From the NCBI GenBank assembly GCA_023423895.1, contig JAFAER010000045.1:31127-95126 (forward strand): a DNA stretch of 64,000 nt, in the 5' to 3' direction. The notes under the pieces are model-generated. The model ran no database searches, was not told the origin of the DNA, and was given only the letters and a program-made list of their open reading frames with translations. Positions 1 to 8,092 of the stretch are shown here, piece by piece (position 1 is the stretch's first letter; every line of letters starts with the position of its first letter). Origin of the DNA: Pseudomonadota bacterium. GTDB taxonomy: Bacteria; Myxococcota_A; Polyangia; Polyangiales; Polyangiaceae. Made by a program: the position numbers and the translations under genes.

Positions 1-434
1 CAGCTTGCGCTGAGTAGCTCCCACTTGTGCTCGCGGGTACGGAAAATCACGTCCCTCGAAGTGTCGAGCATGTCGTCGACGATCCGTTGGAGGTGGGCGT
101 TTGCGAGGGACGCTTCCATGCCTTGTCGGGGGTAACGGCATCGACGTCGTGGTTGTTCACTCGCGACGGAGCGCGTTTTTCGAGCTCGACCATGCCCTCT
201 GCTGCCTGGCCAGAGGAATGCATCGACCTGATCAGAGGTGAACCGATGGGAGATGAACGACCCGCCGTCGAAAGGAACCCGAAGCAAGGCCCCACGTTGC
301 CCGAAGGCGAAGGAGAGTCGGCGCGGCGCCGCGAGGGCATCGAGAAGGGCGGGGGCCACCCGTTGACCGAGCAGCTCGAAGACGGGCAGCTCCGTGGGAC
401 AGACGAGGACGGACGCCACACGACCGGGACGCAC
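1..434 (-). CDS. Possible partial gene cut by the left edge, unknown function
   Basis: Downstream of the QEGLA gene the minus strand carries a frame that stays open to the window edge. From a GTG at 434 (or a second GTG at 419) it reads about 140 residues with G/C-rich third positions in its first half, including the stretch PTELPVFELLGQRVAPALLD. Further on the codon use becomes less convincing, with several Arg and Gln codons in a row, before a plausible helical segment near the edge (LQRIVDDMLDTS). I do not recognise the family. It could be a real co-transcribed gene, a decayed gene, or non-coding sequence. No clear ribosome-binding site was found, so support is weak. Confidence 0.3.
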   Translation of the reverse strand, partial: MRPGRVASVLVCPTELPVFELLGQRVAPALLDALAAPRRLSFAFGQRGALLRVPFDGGSFISHRFTSDQVDAFLWPGSRGHGRARKTRSVASEQPRRRCRYPRQGMEASLANAHLQRIVDDMLDTSRDVIFRTREHKWELLSAS

Positions 435-492
435 GGCGGACCGACCAAGGAAGGAGGCGGTCGCGAGCCCGACCGTCCCAAGCGCTGACGCG

Positions 493-1794
493 TCAGGTGC
501 GCTTCGGATGCATCGCGCCGGCGAGCGCGATGAGCTGCTCGTAGTGCTTCTCCATCGGGCGTAGCTGCACCTCGTCCATGAACGAGGTGAACGCGAAGTA
601 GGGGAGGAGCGTCGACCAGCGGTCGAGCCACGACGGCCGATGCTTCGGGCGCGCGAGCAGTCCCATGTTGCGCAGCTCGGCGAGCGCGATCACGTCGTCG
701 AGCGCGATGCGTCCCGCGACGAGCATCTCGACCTCGTCGCGGAAACCCGCGCGCACGAAGGTCGAGAGAAACGCGTACACGTGTAGCAGCCCGGCGAGGT
801 AGCAGGCATCCTTCGTGAACGGCGCTCCGCCCGCCACCAGGCCTCCTCGATAGATCCGGACGACGTCGAGATACGCGTCGCGCTGCGATGCGCCGCGACC
901 GGTCAACCAACGAAAGACGTCGAGAAAGCTCGCTCCGTCTTCCGCCATCTCGACCATCTTGACGCGCACGGCGAGGCGCTCGAGCCGCGGCGTAGCGAGT
1001 GCCCGGTGGTGCAGCTCGGCGAAAACGGCGAGCCCTTCCTGCGTGGGCGTCGTCCGCGGTCCACCCGACTTGAGGAACGGCGCGAGCGCCTGGCTGGCGC
1101 CGTTCTGTGCCGTGAAGGCATGTGTTTCGACTTCGTGGACGAACAGGCCCTCGGCTTCCCAAGGCTCGAACACCGCGTCGGTTCGGATGCGGACGCGCGT
1201 CATGCCCGCGATCGCCTTCGACGTGCAGCGGTCGTCGAGGAGGACGTCGATGTCGATCTTCGGCCGGTGAGCGCGGATGCGCTCCGAGAGCTCGGCGGCG
1301 AGCTGCGCGGCCGTGTGCTTCTTCGGCGTGCGGTCTTTGGCTTCGTCCCAGCCATGGAGGCGCAGCCGCGCGAACAAGTGGTCGGCGAGCTCGACGTTGC
1401 GAGGGAAGTGCGTGCCGTGCGGATCGCCCCACGACGTAGTGCGAGCCCCGCCGTAGATCTCGCGCGAGACGTCGCCGAACGTCTTCGTCCCGACGCTCAC
1501 AAGGAGGCGATTGCGGTCGACCGCGGATCGGACCGCCGACCGGAGGTATGTCGGGATGGGCTCGTCGCCTTCGATTGAACGGGCCAGCCGCTCCAAGCGG
1601 ACCGTCTCGTCCTCGAGCGCATCGTGATCGATCGCGTACACGGGCTCGGGCAAGCGCCCGCACTTCGCCGCGAAGAACTTCTCCTCCACGTCGCGCGACC
1701 ACGCGATGTCCTCGAGGAGGTTCCCTTTCGACTTCAGAGACGTGAGCGCTCGGCTCACGCGTTCGAGGAGCTCACGCGCGTCGTCGGCGTGCAT
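493..1794 (-). CDS. DUF1704 / QEGLA-motif family protein, putative zinc metallopeptidase
   Basis: 433 residues, ATG start. The protein has the two hallmarks of the DUF1704 family (annotated in bacteria as flavohemoglobin expression-modulating QEGLA motif protein). One is a zinc-binding type motif HEVETH at residues 220-225. The other is the sequence TQEGLAVFAE around residue 252. Eukaryotic relatives include the MATCAP tubulin carboxypeptidases, so a carboxypeptidase or amino-acid-clipping role is possible, but the bacterial substrate is unknown. No signal peptide is seen, so it should be cytoplasmic. It lies 18 bases after the lipoprotein gene and is probably the third gene of the pckG operon. 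Family assignment is firm; the reaction is inference. Confidence 0.85.
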   Translation of the reverse strand: MHADDARELLERVSRALTSLKSKGNLLEDIAWSRDVEEKFFAAKCGRLPEPVYAIDHDALEDETVRLERLARSIEGDEPIPTYLRSAVRSAVDRNRLLVSVGTKTFGDVSREIYGGARTTSWGDPHGTHFPRNVELADHLFARLRLHGWDEAKDRTPKKHTAAQLAAELSERIRAHRPKIDIDVLLDDRCTSKAIAGMTRVRIRTDAVFEPWEAEGLFVHEVETHAFTAQNGASQALAPFLKSGGPRTTPTQEGLAVFAELHHRALATPRLERLAVRVKMVEMAEDGASFLDVFRWLTGRGASQRDAYLDVVRIYRGGLVAGGAPFTKDACYLAGLLHVYAFLSTFVRAGFRDEVEMLVAGRIALDDVIALAELRNMGLLARPKHRPSWLDRWSTLLPYFAFTSFMDEVQLRPMEKHYEQLIALAGAMHPKRT

Positions 1795-1812
1795 TCCGAA
1801 GTGGTCGAGCGC

Positions 1813-2703
1813 TCAGCGCGCCTTCTTCGAAGGAGTCCCGGTGGGCGCGCTGGGGATGCCCGGCAGCCCGCCGAGCCCGCCGAGTCCACCCATCAGCGCC
1901 GACATGTCGACGACGCGGTAGTCGGAGGGCACGACGAAGCGATCGTCCGCGAGGGCCTTCTTGTCGATCTTCGTCGTCTCCATGCGGGTCTCCTCTGCGC
2001 CGGTCGCATCGAACGCGATCACGCGCAGTGGGAACCTGTTGGCTCCGCTGGCCACGGTCGCGACGGTGAGCTCGGGAGACGACCAGCCGAGATCGGACAG
2101 GTCGATCCAGGTGAGGCCTTCGGCCACGCAGACCTCGGCCTTCTTGCCCTCGCTCGTCACGTTCCAGATCTCGCAGCCGTATCCCGCGACGACGTCCTTC
2201 TTCGACGTCTTCTCGATCTGTGGCGGCTGCGAGGGCGTCGTCCCTTTCGGCGCGTTCGGTATGCCTGGGATCTGCCCCGTCGGCAGGTTCTTCATCTTCT
2301 CGAAGTCGACAACCATCGCCATCTTCTGCGCGGGGACGAGGATGAAGCCCTTCTTGGCGGGCGCATCGACGAGGAACGCGCCGCCGGATGCGAGCATGGG
2401 GTTCGCGCCGAGCGCGCCACCCGCCGTCATGTCGATGCGGTACTTCGGCTTCTTGATGCCGAAGACGAGCTGCTGCGGCCCAGCCTTCGCGGCCGCGCCC
2501 TTCGTCGTCAGGTTCGCCGTGATCTCGCCTTCGAAGTCGGTCCCGAGAAAGGACAAAACGCCGCCACCGGCCCCCGTCGGAGCCGCGGTGCCGGCGTCGT
2601 CGCCCTTCCCGAGCTTTGCCTTCAGCTTGTCGCAGCCCGAGAGCAGGCCGAGGACGAGGCACGCGGCGATCAGCGACGCGTGCCTCGTGCTGCGGATCGG
2701 CAT
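1813..2703 (-). CDS. DUF4412-like lipoprotein
   Basis: 296 residues. The frame can be extended upstream into pckG, but the ATG at 2703 is preferred. It gives a lipoprotein signal (MPIRSTRHASLIAACLVLGL followed by LSGC) with lipid attachment at the Cys. It also shares one base with the pckG stop (TGATG), which suggests translational coupling. The mature part has a Gly/Ala linker, then a beta-rich domain (GTDFEGEITANLTTKG, later KYRIDM) resembling DUF4412 outer-membrane lipoproteins, which look like LolA-type half-barrels. A Gly/Pro-rich tail (GGLGGLGGLPGIP) ends the protein. Family assignment is by fold-like pattern only; the ligand is unknown. Confidence 0.75.
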   Translation of the reverse strand: MPIRSTRHASLIAACLVLGLLSGCDKLKAKLGKGDDAGTAAPTGAGGGVLSFLGTDFEGEITANLTTKGAAAKAGPQQLVFGIKKPKYRIDMTAGGALGANPMLASGGAFLVDAPAKKGFILVPAQKMAMVVDFEKMKNLPTGQIPGIPNAPKGTTPSQPPQIEKTSKKDVVAGYGCEIWNVTSEGKKAEVCVAEGLTWIDLSDLGWSSPELTVATVASGANRFPLRVIAFDATGAEETRMETTKIDKKALADDRFVVPSDYRVVDMSALMGGLGGLGGLPGIPSAPTGTPSKKAR

Positions 2704-4514
2704 CAGCCGTGTCCGCCCTTGACCGCCTCGATGCGCGCGAGGAGCAGCTCGTTGTGGAGCTTGAGCGCACGCGGCATCGCAGCGCCGATGGTCTCGAAGA
2801 ACTCGCCGTAGGAGCGGATCTCCTTCTCCCACTCGTCGAGATCGATGTGCGTCGCCTCGTCGACCTTCTCGTGCGAGATGTCGAGACCGGAGAGATCGAG
2901 ATCACCCGCCTTCGGCACCCAGCCGAACAGGGTCTCCTGGCCGCCGACGCGCAGGCGCGCGCGGTCGACGATCCACTTGAGGACGCGCATGTTCTCGCCG
3001 AAGCCTGGCCAGAGGAACTTGCCGTCCTTGCTCTTGCGGAACCAGTTGACGAGGAAGAACTTCGGCGGCTGCGTCAGCGCCGACTGCATCTGCAGCCAGT
3101 GCTGGAAGTACTCGCCCATGTTGTACCCGCAGAACGGGAGCATCGCGAACGGGTCGCGGCGGACGATGCCGACCTTGCCGGTCGCGGCGGCCGTGGTCTC
3201 CGACCCGAGCGTCGCGCCGAAGAAGACGCCGTGCATCCAGGAGAACGCCTGCATGACGAGCGGCACCGTCGTTGCGCGGCGGCCGCCGAAGATGATCGCG
3301 CTGATCGGGACGCCCTGCGGGTCGTCGTAGAAGCGCGAGAGGCACGGGTTGTTCGTCGCCGGAGCGGTGAAGCGCGCGTTCGGGTGCGCGGCCTTCTCCG
3401 TCGACTTCGACGTCCAGGGATTGCCCTTCCAGTCGATGAGCTCGGGCGGCACCGGACCGTCCTTGCCCTCCCACCAGACGTCGCCGTCCGGCGTGCGCGC
3501 CACGTTCGTGAAGATCGTGTCGCGCATGACCGTCTGCATGGCGTTCGGGTTCGACTCGTAGCTCGTGCCCGGCGCCACGCCGAAGTAGCCGTTCTCCGGG
3601 TTGACGGCGTAGAGGCGGCCGTCCTCACCGACGCGCATCCACGCGATGTCGTCACCGACGGTCCAGATCTTCCAGCCCTTGAAGCGCTTGGGCGGGATCA
3701 TCATCGCGAAGTTCGTCTTGCCGCAGGCGCTCGGGAACGCCGCCGCCACGTACGTCATCTCGCCCTCGGGGCTCTCGACGCCGAGGATGAGCATGTGCTC
3801 CGCGAGCCAGCCTTCCTGCTTGCCGAGGTAGCTGCCGATGCGGAGCGCGAGGCACTTCTTCCCGAGGAGGACGTTGCCGCCGTAGCCGGAGCCGACGGAC
3901 CAGATCGTGTTGTCCTGCGGGAAGTGGCAGATGAAGCGGCGCTCCGGGTTGCAGTCGAGCGTGGAGTGCAGGCCGCGGTTGAAGTCGTTCGAGTCGCCGA
4001 GCATGTCGAGCGCGATGCGACCCATGCGGGTCATGATCCGCATGTTGAGCACGACGTAGATGCTGTCGGTCAGCTCGACGCCGACCTTCGACATCTTCGA
4101 GCCGGCCGGTCCCATGATGTACGGCACGACGTACATCGTGCGGCCCTTCATCGAGCCGTCGAAGAGCTTGCCGAGCTTGGCGTAGGCCTCGCTGGGCGCC
4201 ATCCAGTTGTTGGTGGGGCCGGCCTCGTCCTTTGTCGGCGTGCAGATGAACGTGAGCTGCTCGACGCGCGCGACGTCGTTCGGGTTCGAGCGGTGCAGGT
4301 AGCAGCCGGGGAGCTTCTCCTGGTTCAGCGGCTCGATGATCTTCTGCGCGACGGCCTCGTCCGTCAGCCGCTGCTTCTCGGCCTCGCTGCCGTCGCACCA
4401 GACGATCCGGTCCGGCTTCGTGAGCGCGGCCATCTCCGCGACCCACTTGAGCAGTTGATCGTTCTTGGTAAGTGGTTTGCCCGACGAATCCTGTGGGAAG
4501 GAGGCGACGCTCAT
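2703..4514 (-). CDS. pckG: Phosphoenolpyruvate carboxykinase (GTP)
   Basis: 603 residues from the ATG at 4514, the usual size for the GTP-dependent family. It converts oxaloacetate plus GTP to phosphoenolpyruvate, GDP and CO2, the committing step of gluconeogenesis in the cytoplasm. Visible motifs are the family P-loop with its reactive cysteine, FPSACGKTNF (Lys266), the kinase-2 region VGDDIAWM near residue 286, and GGNVLLGKKCLALRIGS. An upstream ATG at 4550 would add 12 residues but is not expected from the family. First gene of a probable operon with the DUF4412-like lipoprotein and the QEGLA protein. A short inverted repeat lies just upstream of the start. Confidence 0.97.
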   Translation of the reverse strand: MSVASFPQDSSGKPLTKNDQLLKWVAEMAALTKPDRIVWCDGSEAEKQRLTDEAVAQKIIEPLNQEKLPGCYLHRSNPNDVARVEQLTFICTPTKDEAGPTNNWMAPSEAYAKLGKLFDGSMKGRTMYVVPYIMGPAGSKMSKVGVELTDSIYVVLNMRIMTRMGRIALDMLGDSNDFNRGLHSTLDCNPERRFICHFPQDNTIWSVGSGYGGNVLLGKKCLALRIGSYLGKQEGWLAEHMLILGVESPEGEMTYVAAAFPSACGKTNFAMMIPPKRFKGWKIWTVGDDIAWMRVGEDGRLYAVNPENGYFGVAPGTSYESNPNAMQTVMRDTIFTNVARTPDGDVWWEGKDGPVPPELIDWKGNPWTSKSTEKAAHPNARFTAPATNNPCLSRFYDDPQGVPISAIIFGGRRATTVPLVMQAFSWMHGVFFGATLGSETTAAATGKVGIVRRDPFAMLPFCGYNMGEYFQHWLQMQSALTQPPKFFLVNWFRKSKDGKFLWPGFGENMRVLKWIVDRARLRVGGQETLFGWVPKAGDLDLSGLDISHEKVDEATHIDLDEWEKEIRSYGEFFETIGAAMPRALKLHNELLLARIEAVKGGHG

Positions 4515-4525
4515 AGTGGCGTCTT

Positions 4526-4544
4526 TACCGCAGCTTTCGCGGTA
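4526..4544. promoter_or_regulatory. Inverted repeat just upstream of pckG
   Basis: TACCGC (4526-4531) and GCGGTA (4539-4544) form a perfect 6-bp dyad with a 7-base spacer, 12 bases from the pckG ATG in the gap shared with the divergent crotonase. It could be a repressor site or a leader hairpin. A chance occurrence is not excluded. Confidence 0.3.
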
Positions 4545-4663
4545 GTGCACCCCCCATCAAAGCTCTGCAGCACGTGCGGCGAGTTTTCCCTGCCGAGCGT
4601 CGGCGACACTCAGAAATGCGGTGCGAGCGCTCGGGCAAGAGGTGAGCTATCCGTCTGACGGCG

Positions 4664-5362
4664 ATGAAGACGATCATCCTCTCGGGGCCCGGCAAGAACT
4701 CGCTGTCGACGGCGCTCATGCAGCGGACGCTCGCGGAGGTGCGCGACGCGAAAGACGAACCGATTTTCCTGACGGGCGACGGTGACGCGTTCTCGGCGGG
4801 ACTCAACCTGAAGGAGCTCTCGACGCTCGACGTCGCCCGGATGACGACGTTCCTCGGCACGCTCGAGGAGCTCGTCAAGGCGCTCTACGAACATCCGGCG
4901 CCCGTCGTCGCCTGGGTGAACGGCCATGCGATCGCGGGAGGGTGCGTCCTCGCGCTCTGCGCCGACATGCGCGTGATGACGGCACGCGAAGGCGTCCGCA
5001 TCGGGCTCAACGAGGTCGCGCTCGGCCTCCGGTTCCCGCCGCTGACATTCGCGATGGTCCGGGCGCGCCTCACCGCTCCATCGCTCGAGCGCGTGTTGCT
5101 CGAATCCGCCCTCTACGAGGCGGCGGACGCTCGCGCGCTCGGCCTCGTCGACGTCGTCGGCGAAGAGGCGGTCGCCCGCATGATGCTCTCGAAGCTCGCC
5201 TCGCATCCGCGAGACATCTACGCGGCGACGAAGCTCTTGCTCCGTCCGCGTCTCGAGACCGCCGAAGACGACCGCCGCAAGTTCCGCGAAGACACGATCC
5301 CGTATTGGGCATCGCCGGAGCGCCGCGCTGCGCTGCTTGCGTTGATCGAGAAGCGACGCTGA
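4664..5362 (+). CDS. Enoyl-CoA hydratase/isomerase (crotonase) family protein
   Basis: 232 residues, slightly short for the family (usually about 250-260). Both oxyanion-hole segments are present: GDGDAFSAGLNLKEL near residues 39-53 and NGHAIAGGCVLAL near residues 86-98. The segment GLNEVALGL supplies an acidic residue where many hydratases have a catalytic Glu. The C-terminal trimerisation helices look shortened. It should act on an acyl-CoA thioester, as a hydratase or double-bond isomerase; the substrate cannot be read from the sequence. The gene is divergent from pckG across a 149-base gap. No fatty-acid oxidation partner lies next to it. Confidence 0.88.
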   Translation: MKTIILSGPGKNSLSTALMQRTLAEVRDAKDEPIFLTGDGDAFSAGLNLKELSTLDVARMTTFLGTLEELVKALYEHPAPVVAWVNGHAIAGGCVLALCADMRVMTAREGVRIGLNEVALGLRFPPLTFAMVRARLTAPSLERVLLESALYEAADARALGLVDVVGEEAVARMMLSKLASHPRDIYAATKLLLRPRLETAEDDRRKFREDTIPYWASPERRAALLALIEKRR

Positions 5363-5523
5363 GCACCGAGCGACGCGACGAACGACGCACTTACCAGGCA
5401 AGCTGACCACTGGTCGCTCGCGAGACCGTGGGAACGTCTCCTCCATATTTGGTGTTCGAGCGCGCGTCGTGCGCGCGCACGACGATGTTCCTTCGTAGGC
5501 TCCGGCTCGGAGGCACAGCTCGA

Positions 5524-6336
5524 ATGCGTACCGTTCTTCTAGGTCTTGGAATCACGTTCGTCTCGATCGCGTGCGGGGGCAGCAGTGACGACAGCGTTCC
5601 CGGCGATCCGTACACGAGCGCGCCGAACACGACGGTCGTCGTCGGCGCAGGCTCGGGTGCGGGGACGGTGACCCGGACGCCGGCGGGCGGCGAGTGCATC
5701 CAGCTGCCGTCCGGGGAGTGCGTGCGGCCGCAGGACAAGTGCAAGAACGGCGAGCGCGCCGACGTCGTCGTCGACTCGAAGGGGAAGGTCGTCGAGATCG
5801 TCTGTTATCCAGCGTCGTCGAACCCGACGCCGATCGACGGTCAGGGGAACATCGAGCTCGGCAAGGAGAACAAGGGCGTCGTCTCGATCGACGGCGCCGA
5901 CGACGGGATCGACGTCGCAGGAGACGTCACGTCGAGCGGCAACAACGTGACTGTCTACGGTCAGGGCGCAGCCGTGTCCGTGATCGGCGGAAAGGTGACG
6001 GCCGAGGGGAACAACTTCGCGATGCGCGGCGTCACCGTGAAGGGGAACGTCGAGGTGTCGGGCAACAACGCCGCGTTGGTGCTGTGCGTCGTCGAAGGCG
6101 ACGTCATCATCCGCGGCAACAACACGGTGATCGCGGATTGCACGGTGCTCGGGAAGATCCGGATCGACGGCAACAACACGGTCCTCGTGGCCAACGAGGT
6201 CGGCCAGGGCATCGCGCTCTCCGACGCGAAGAACACGGTCTGCGACGCAAACGTCGCCTGGACCGATGCGAACGGCAACAAGCTGCTCGACCCCGGCGAG
6301 ACGGGGGCCGCCATCAGCTGCGAGCAGAAGAACTGA
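5524..6336 (+). CDS. Lipoprotein with DUF3060-like repeats
   Basis: 270 residues. The start at 5524 gives a clear lipoprotein signal, MRTVLLGLGITFVSIACGG, so the upstream 32 codons are dropped. After a Ser/Gly/Thr linker and a small Cys-containing segment, residues from about 115 show a repeated pattern of GNN followed by valines (SGNNVTVYG, EGNNFAMRG, SGNNAALVL, RGNNTVIAD, DGNNTVLVA). This is the DUF3060 type and suggests a right-handed beta-helix or beta-roll. The tail has a calcium-loop-like DANGNKLLDPGET. Predicted as an outer-membrane-anchored surface protein of unknown ligand. It converges on the transglutaminase gene with a 10-base gap. Confidence 0.8.
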   Translation: MRTVLLGLGITFVSIACGGSSDDSVPGDPYTSAPNTTVVVGAGSGAGTVTRTPAGGECIQLPSGECVRPQDKCKNGERADVVVDSKGKVVEIVCYPASSNPTPIDGQGNIELGKENKGVVSIDGADDGIDVAGDVTSSGNNVTVYGQGAAVSVIGGKVTAEGNNFAMRGVTVKGNVEVSGNNAALVLCVVEGDVIIRGNNTVIADCTVLGKIRIDGNNTVLVANEVGQGIALSDAKNTVCDANVAWTDANGNKLLDPGETGAAISCEQKN

Positions 6337-6346
6337 GCCTGGCGCT

Positions 6347-8092
6347 TCAGGGGGGCGTGGCCGTCGAGACCGCGCGCGCTGCACGCTCGACGGCGCGCGC
6401 CACGTCCGACTCTTCGCCAATCTCGCCGTAGCGGAACCTCGCGTAGTCGAGGAGCGCTTGCGAGGCTTCGCGTGCCCACGCGGCGGTATCCTGTTCGAGC
6501 CGGCGTGCGAAGAGCTCGATCGGCTCGGAAGGCTCGCGCGTGTGACCGGCGCGGGCCAGTGCATCCGTGAGCGCTTCGAAGCAGGGGAGGGGGAGCGCCG
6601 CGCGGCGCGCGCCTCGAAGCCTTCGCACGCGGAGCCGTGCGGCGACCCAGCGGAGCGCGGAGAGCACGGCGACGATGGCGACGAGCACGGCGGCGATGCC
6701 GAGAAGCCCGAGCCGGGCGAGCAACGACACCACTGCTTCGAAGCCGAGCGCGAGCGCGTCGCGGACGTGATCGACCGCGCCCGGTCGGGGGGCGAACGTC
6801 TCGCTCGCGGGGGTCGGGTCCCAGCCCCTCCACGCGCCGTCGACCCACGCCTCGACCCACGCATGGGCGTTGCGATCGCGCACGACCGCAAGCCCGGTGA
6901 TCGGATTCACCTCGGTCACGCGATAGCCGCCGACGACGCGAGCCGGAATGCCGGACATGCGCGCCATCAGGGCCATCGCAGACGCGAACATCTCGCAGTG
7001 GCCGGCGCGGTGGACCGACACGAAGTCGACGATCGGATCGATGCCCACGTCGCGCGGGACCGCGAGCGAATATTCGAATCGCGAGAGCTCTTGCTCGATC
7101 GCCTGGAGCTTCTCGCGGTCCGTGTTCGCTCCGGCCGTCCAGCCCTCGGCGATCGCTTCGAGCGCGCGCCGCACGCGTGGTGGGACGTCGAGATCGGCCG
7201 GCGATGGTGGCGCGACGTGGGCTTGTGGGACGGCGCAGTCGCGCGTGCGGTACGTGAGCGTCGCCGGATCGTCGCCGCGGCCTCGCCTCACGACGCCGAA
7301 CGCATCGATCTCGATGGCGCCGCTCGGAACGCGGAGATCGCACGCGTTGCCGGGGAGGAACCACCGCATGTCCTCGCCGTTCGGAGCGCCGCGTACGAGT
7401 GTCATCCGTGTCGTGCCCGCGTCGCTGGCTGGCGGTGCGGGGGCGGCGTGGCCTTTGCGACCTTCGACCGTCGTCACCCAGAACGGTGGATCGTAGTGGT
7501 CGTAGACGGCGCCTCGAAGATACTCGGGGCGCTCTCCCTCGATGCGCATGACGACCGTGTCGCTGAGAAGCATGCCCCTCGTCGAGCCGAGGACCATCCT
7601 CGTGGAGAACGCCGTCGCCTCCTCGGCGTCGCCGCCCCCGAACATCGCGTTGATGCGCCTCTCGATGCGCTCGGCGAGCCAAGGAAGCCCGGCGACGAGC
7701 CCCGCAGTGACGATCGACGCGGTCACGAGCAAGACCGCGGCGGACCGGATCGGAAGCCGCCCGTGCTCCGCGGCCGCCCGAACGGCACGCCTCGTCCGCG
7801 CGGCGCGCATCGACACGAGACACCCGACGAGGAAGAGGGCACCCGCGACGCCGTAGGCCGGACCCGCGTCGACTTGTCCAGCCGCGATGACGCTGGCGAG
7901 CGCAAGGATGACGCTCGCATGCGCGCGCACGACGTTGCGCCGGAGGACGACCGCGGTGACCCATGCCGCCACGACACACGCAACGGCGATCGCCCGCGGA
8001 ATCATCCCGAGCGGGCGCGTCGCAGCGACGAGTGCAAGGACGGCCGAGGCCCCCGCGGCCGGAAGGAAGCGCGTGAAGAGAGAGTCCCTCAC
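6347..8092 (-). CDS. Membrane transglutaminase-like protein, TgpA/DUF4129 type
   Basis: 581 residues from a GTG at 8092 that overlaps the DUF58 stop by four bases (GTGA). The N-terminal third has about five membrane helices. It is followed by an extracytoplasmic transglutaminase-like domain with the triad Cys366 (AGHCEMF), a His in NAHAWVEAW and an Asp in WDPTPA. Another membrane helix and a short cytoplasmic tail (FEALTDALARAGHTREPSEP) resembling DUF4129 follow. Such proteins always sit with DUF58 and MoxR genes and are thought to work on peptides or the cell wall; the substrate is unknown. Longer upstream frame rejected because it would run through the DUF58 gene. Confidence 0.9.
   Translation of the reverse strand: MRDSLFTRFLPAAGASAVLALVAATRPLGMIPRAIAVACVVAAWVTAVVLRRNVVRAHASVILALASVIAAGQVDAGPAYGVAGALFLVGCLVSMRAARTRRAVRAAAEHGRLPIRSAAVLLVTASIVTAGLVAGLPWLAERIERRINAMFGGGDAEEATAFSTRMVLGSTRGMLLSDTVVMRIEGERPEYLRGAVYDHYDPPFWVTTVEGRKGHAAPAPPASDAGTTRMTLVRGAPNGEDMRWFLPGNACDLRVPSGAIEIDAFGVVRRGRGDDPATLTYRTRDCAVPQAHVAPPSPADLDVPPRVRRALEAIAEGWTAGANTDREKLQAIEQELSRFEYSLAVPRDVGIDPIVDFVSVHRAGHCEMFASAMALMARMSGIPARVVGGYRVTEVNPITGLAVVRDRNAHAWVEAWVDGAWRGWDPTPASETFAPRPGAVDHVRDALALGFEAVVSLLARLGLLGIAAVLVAIVAVLSALRWVAARLRVRRLRGARRAALPLPCFEALTDALARAGHTREPSEPIELFARRLEQDTAAWAREASQALLDYARFRYGEIGEESDVARAVERAARAVSTATPP

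Noticed and set aside
47..1702. A 551-codon minus-strand frame overlapping the QEGLA gene
   Set aside because: Extremely Arg-rich and lacks motifs; the QEGLA frame has the zinc motif and family signature.
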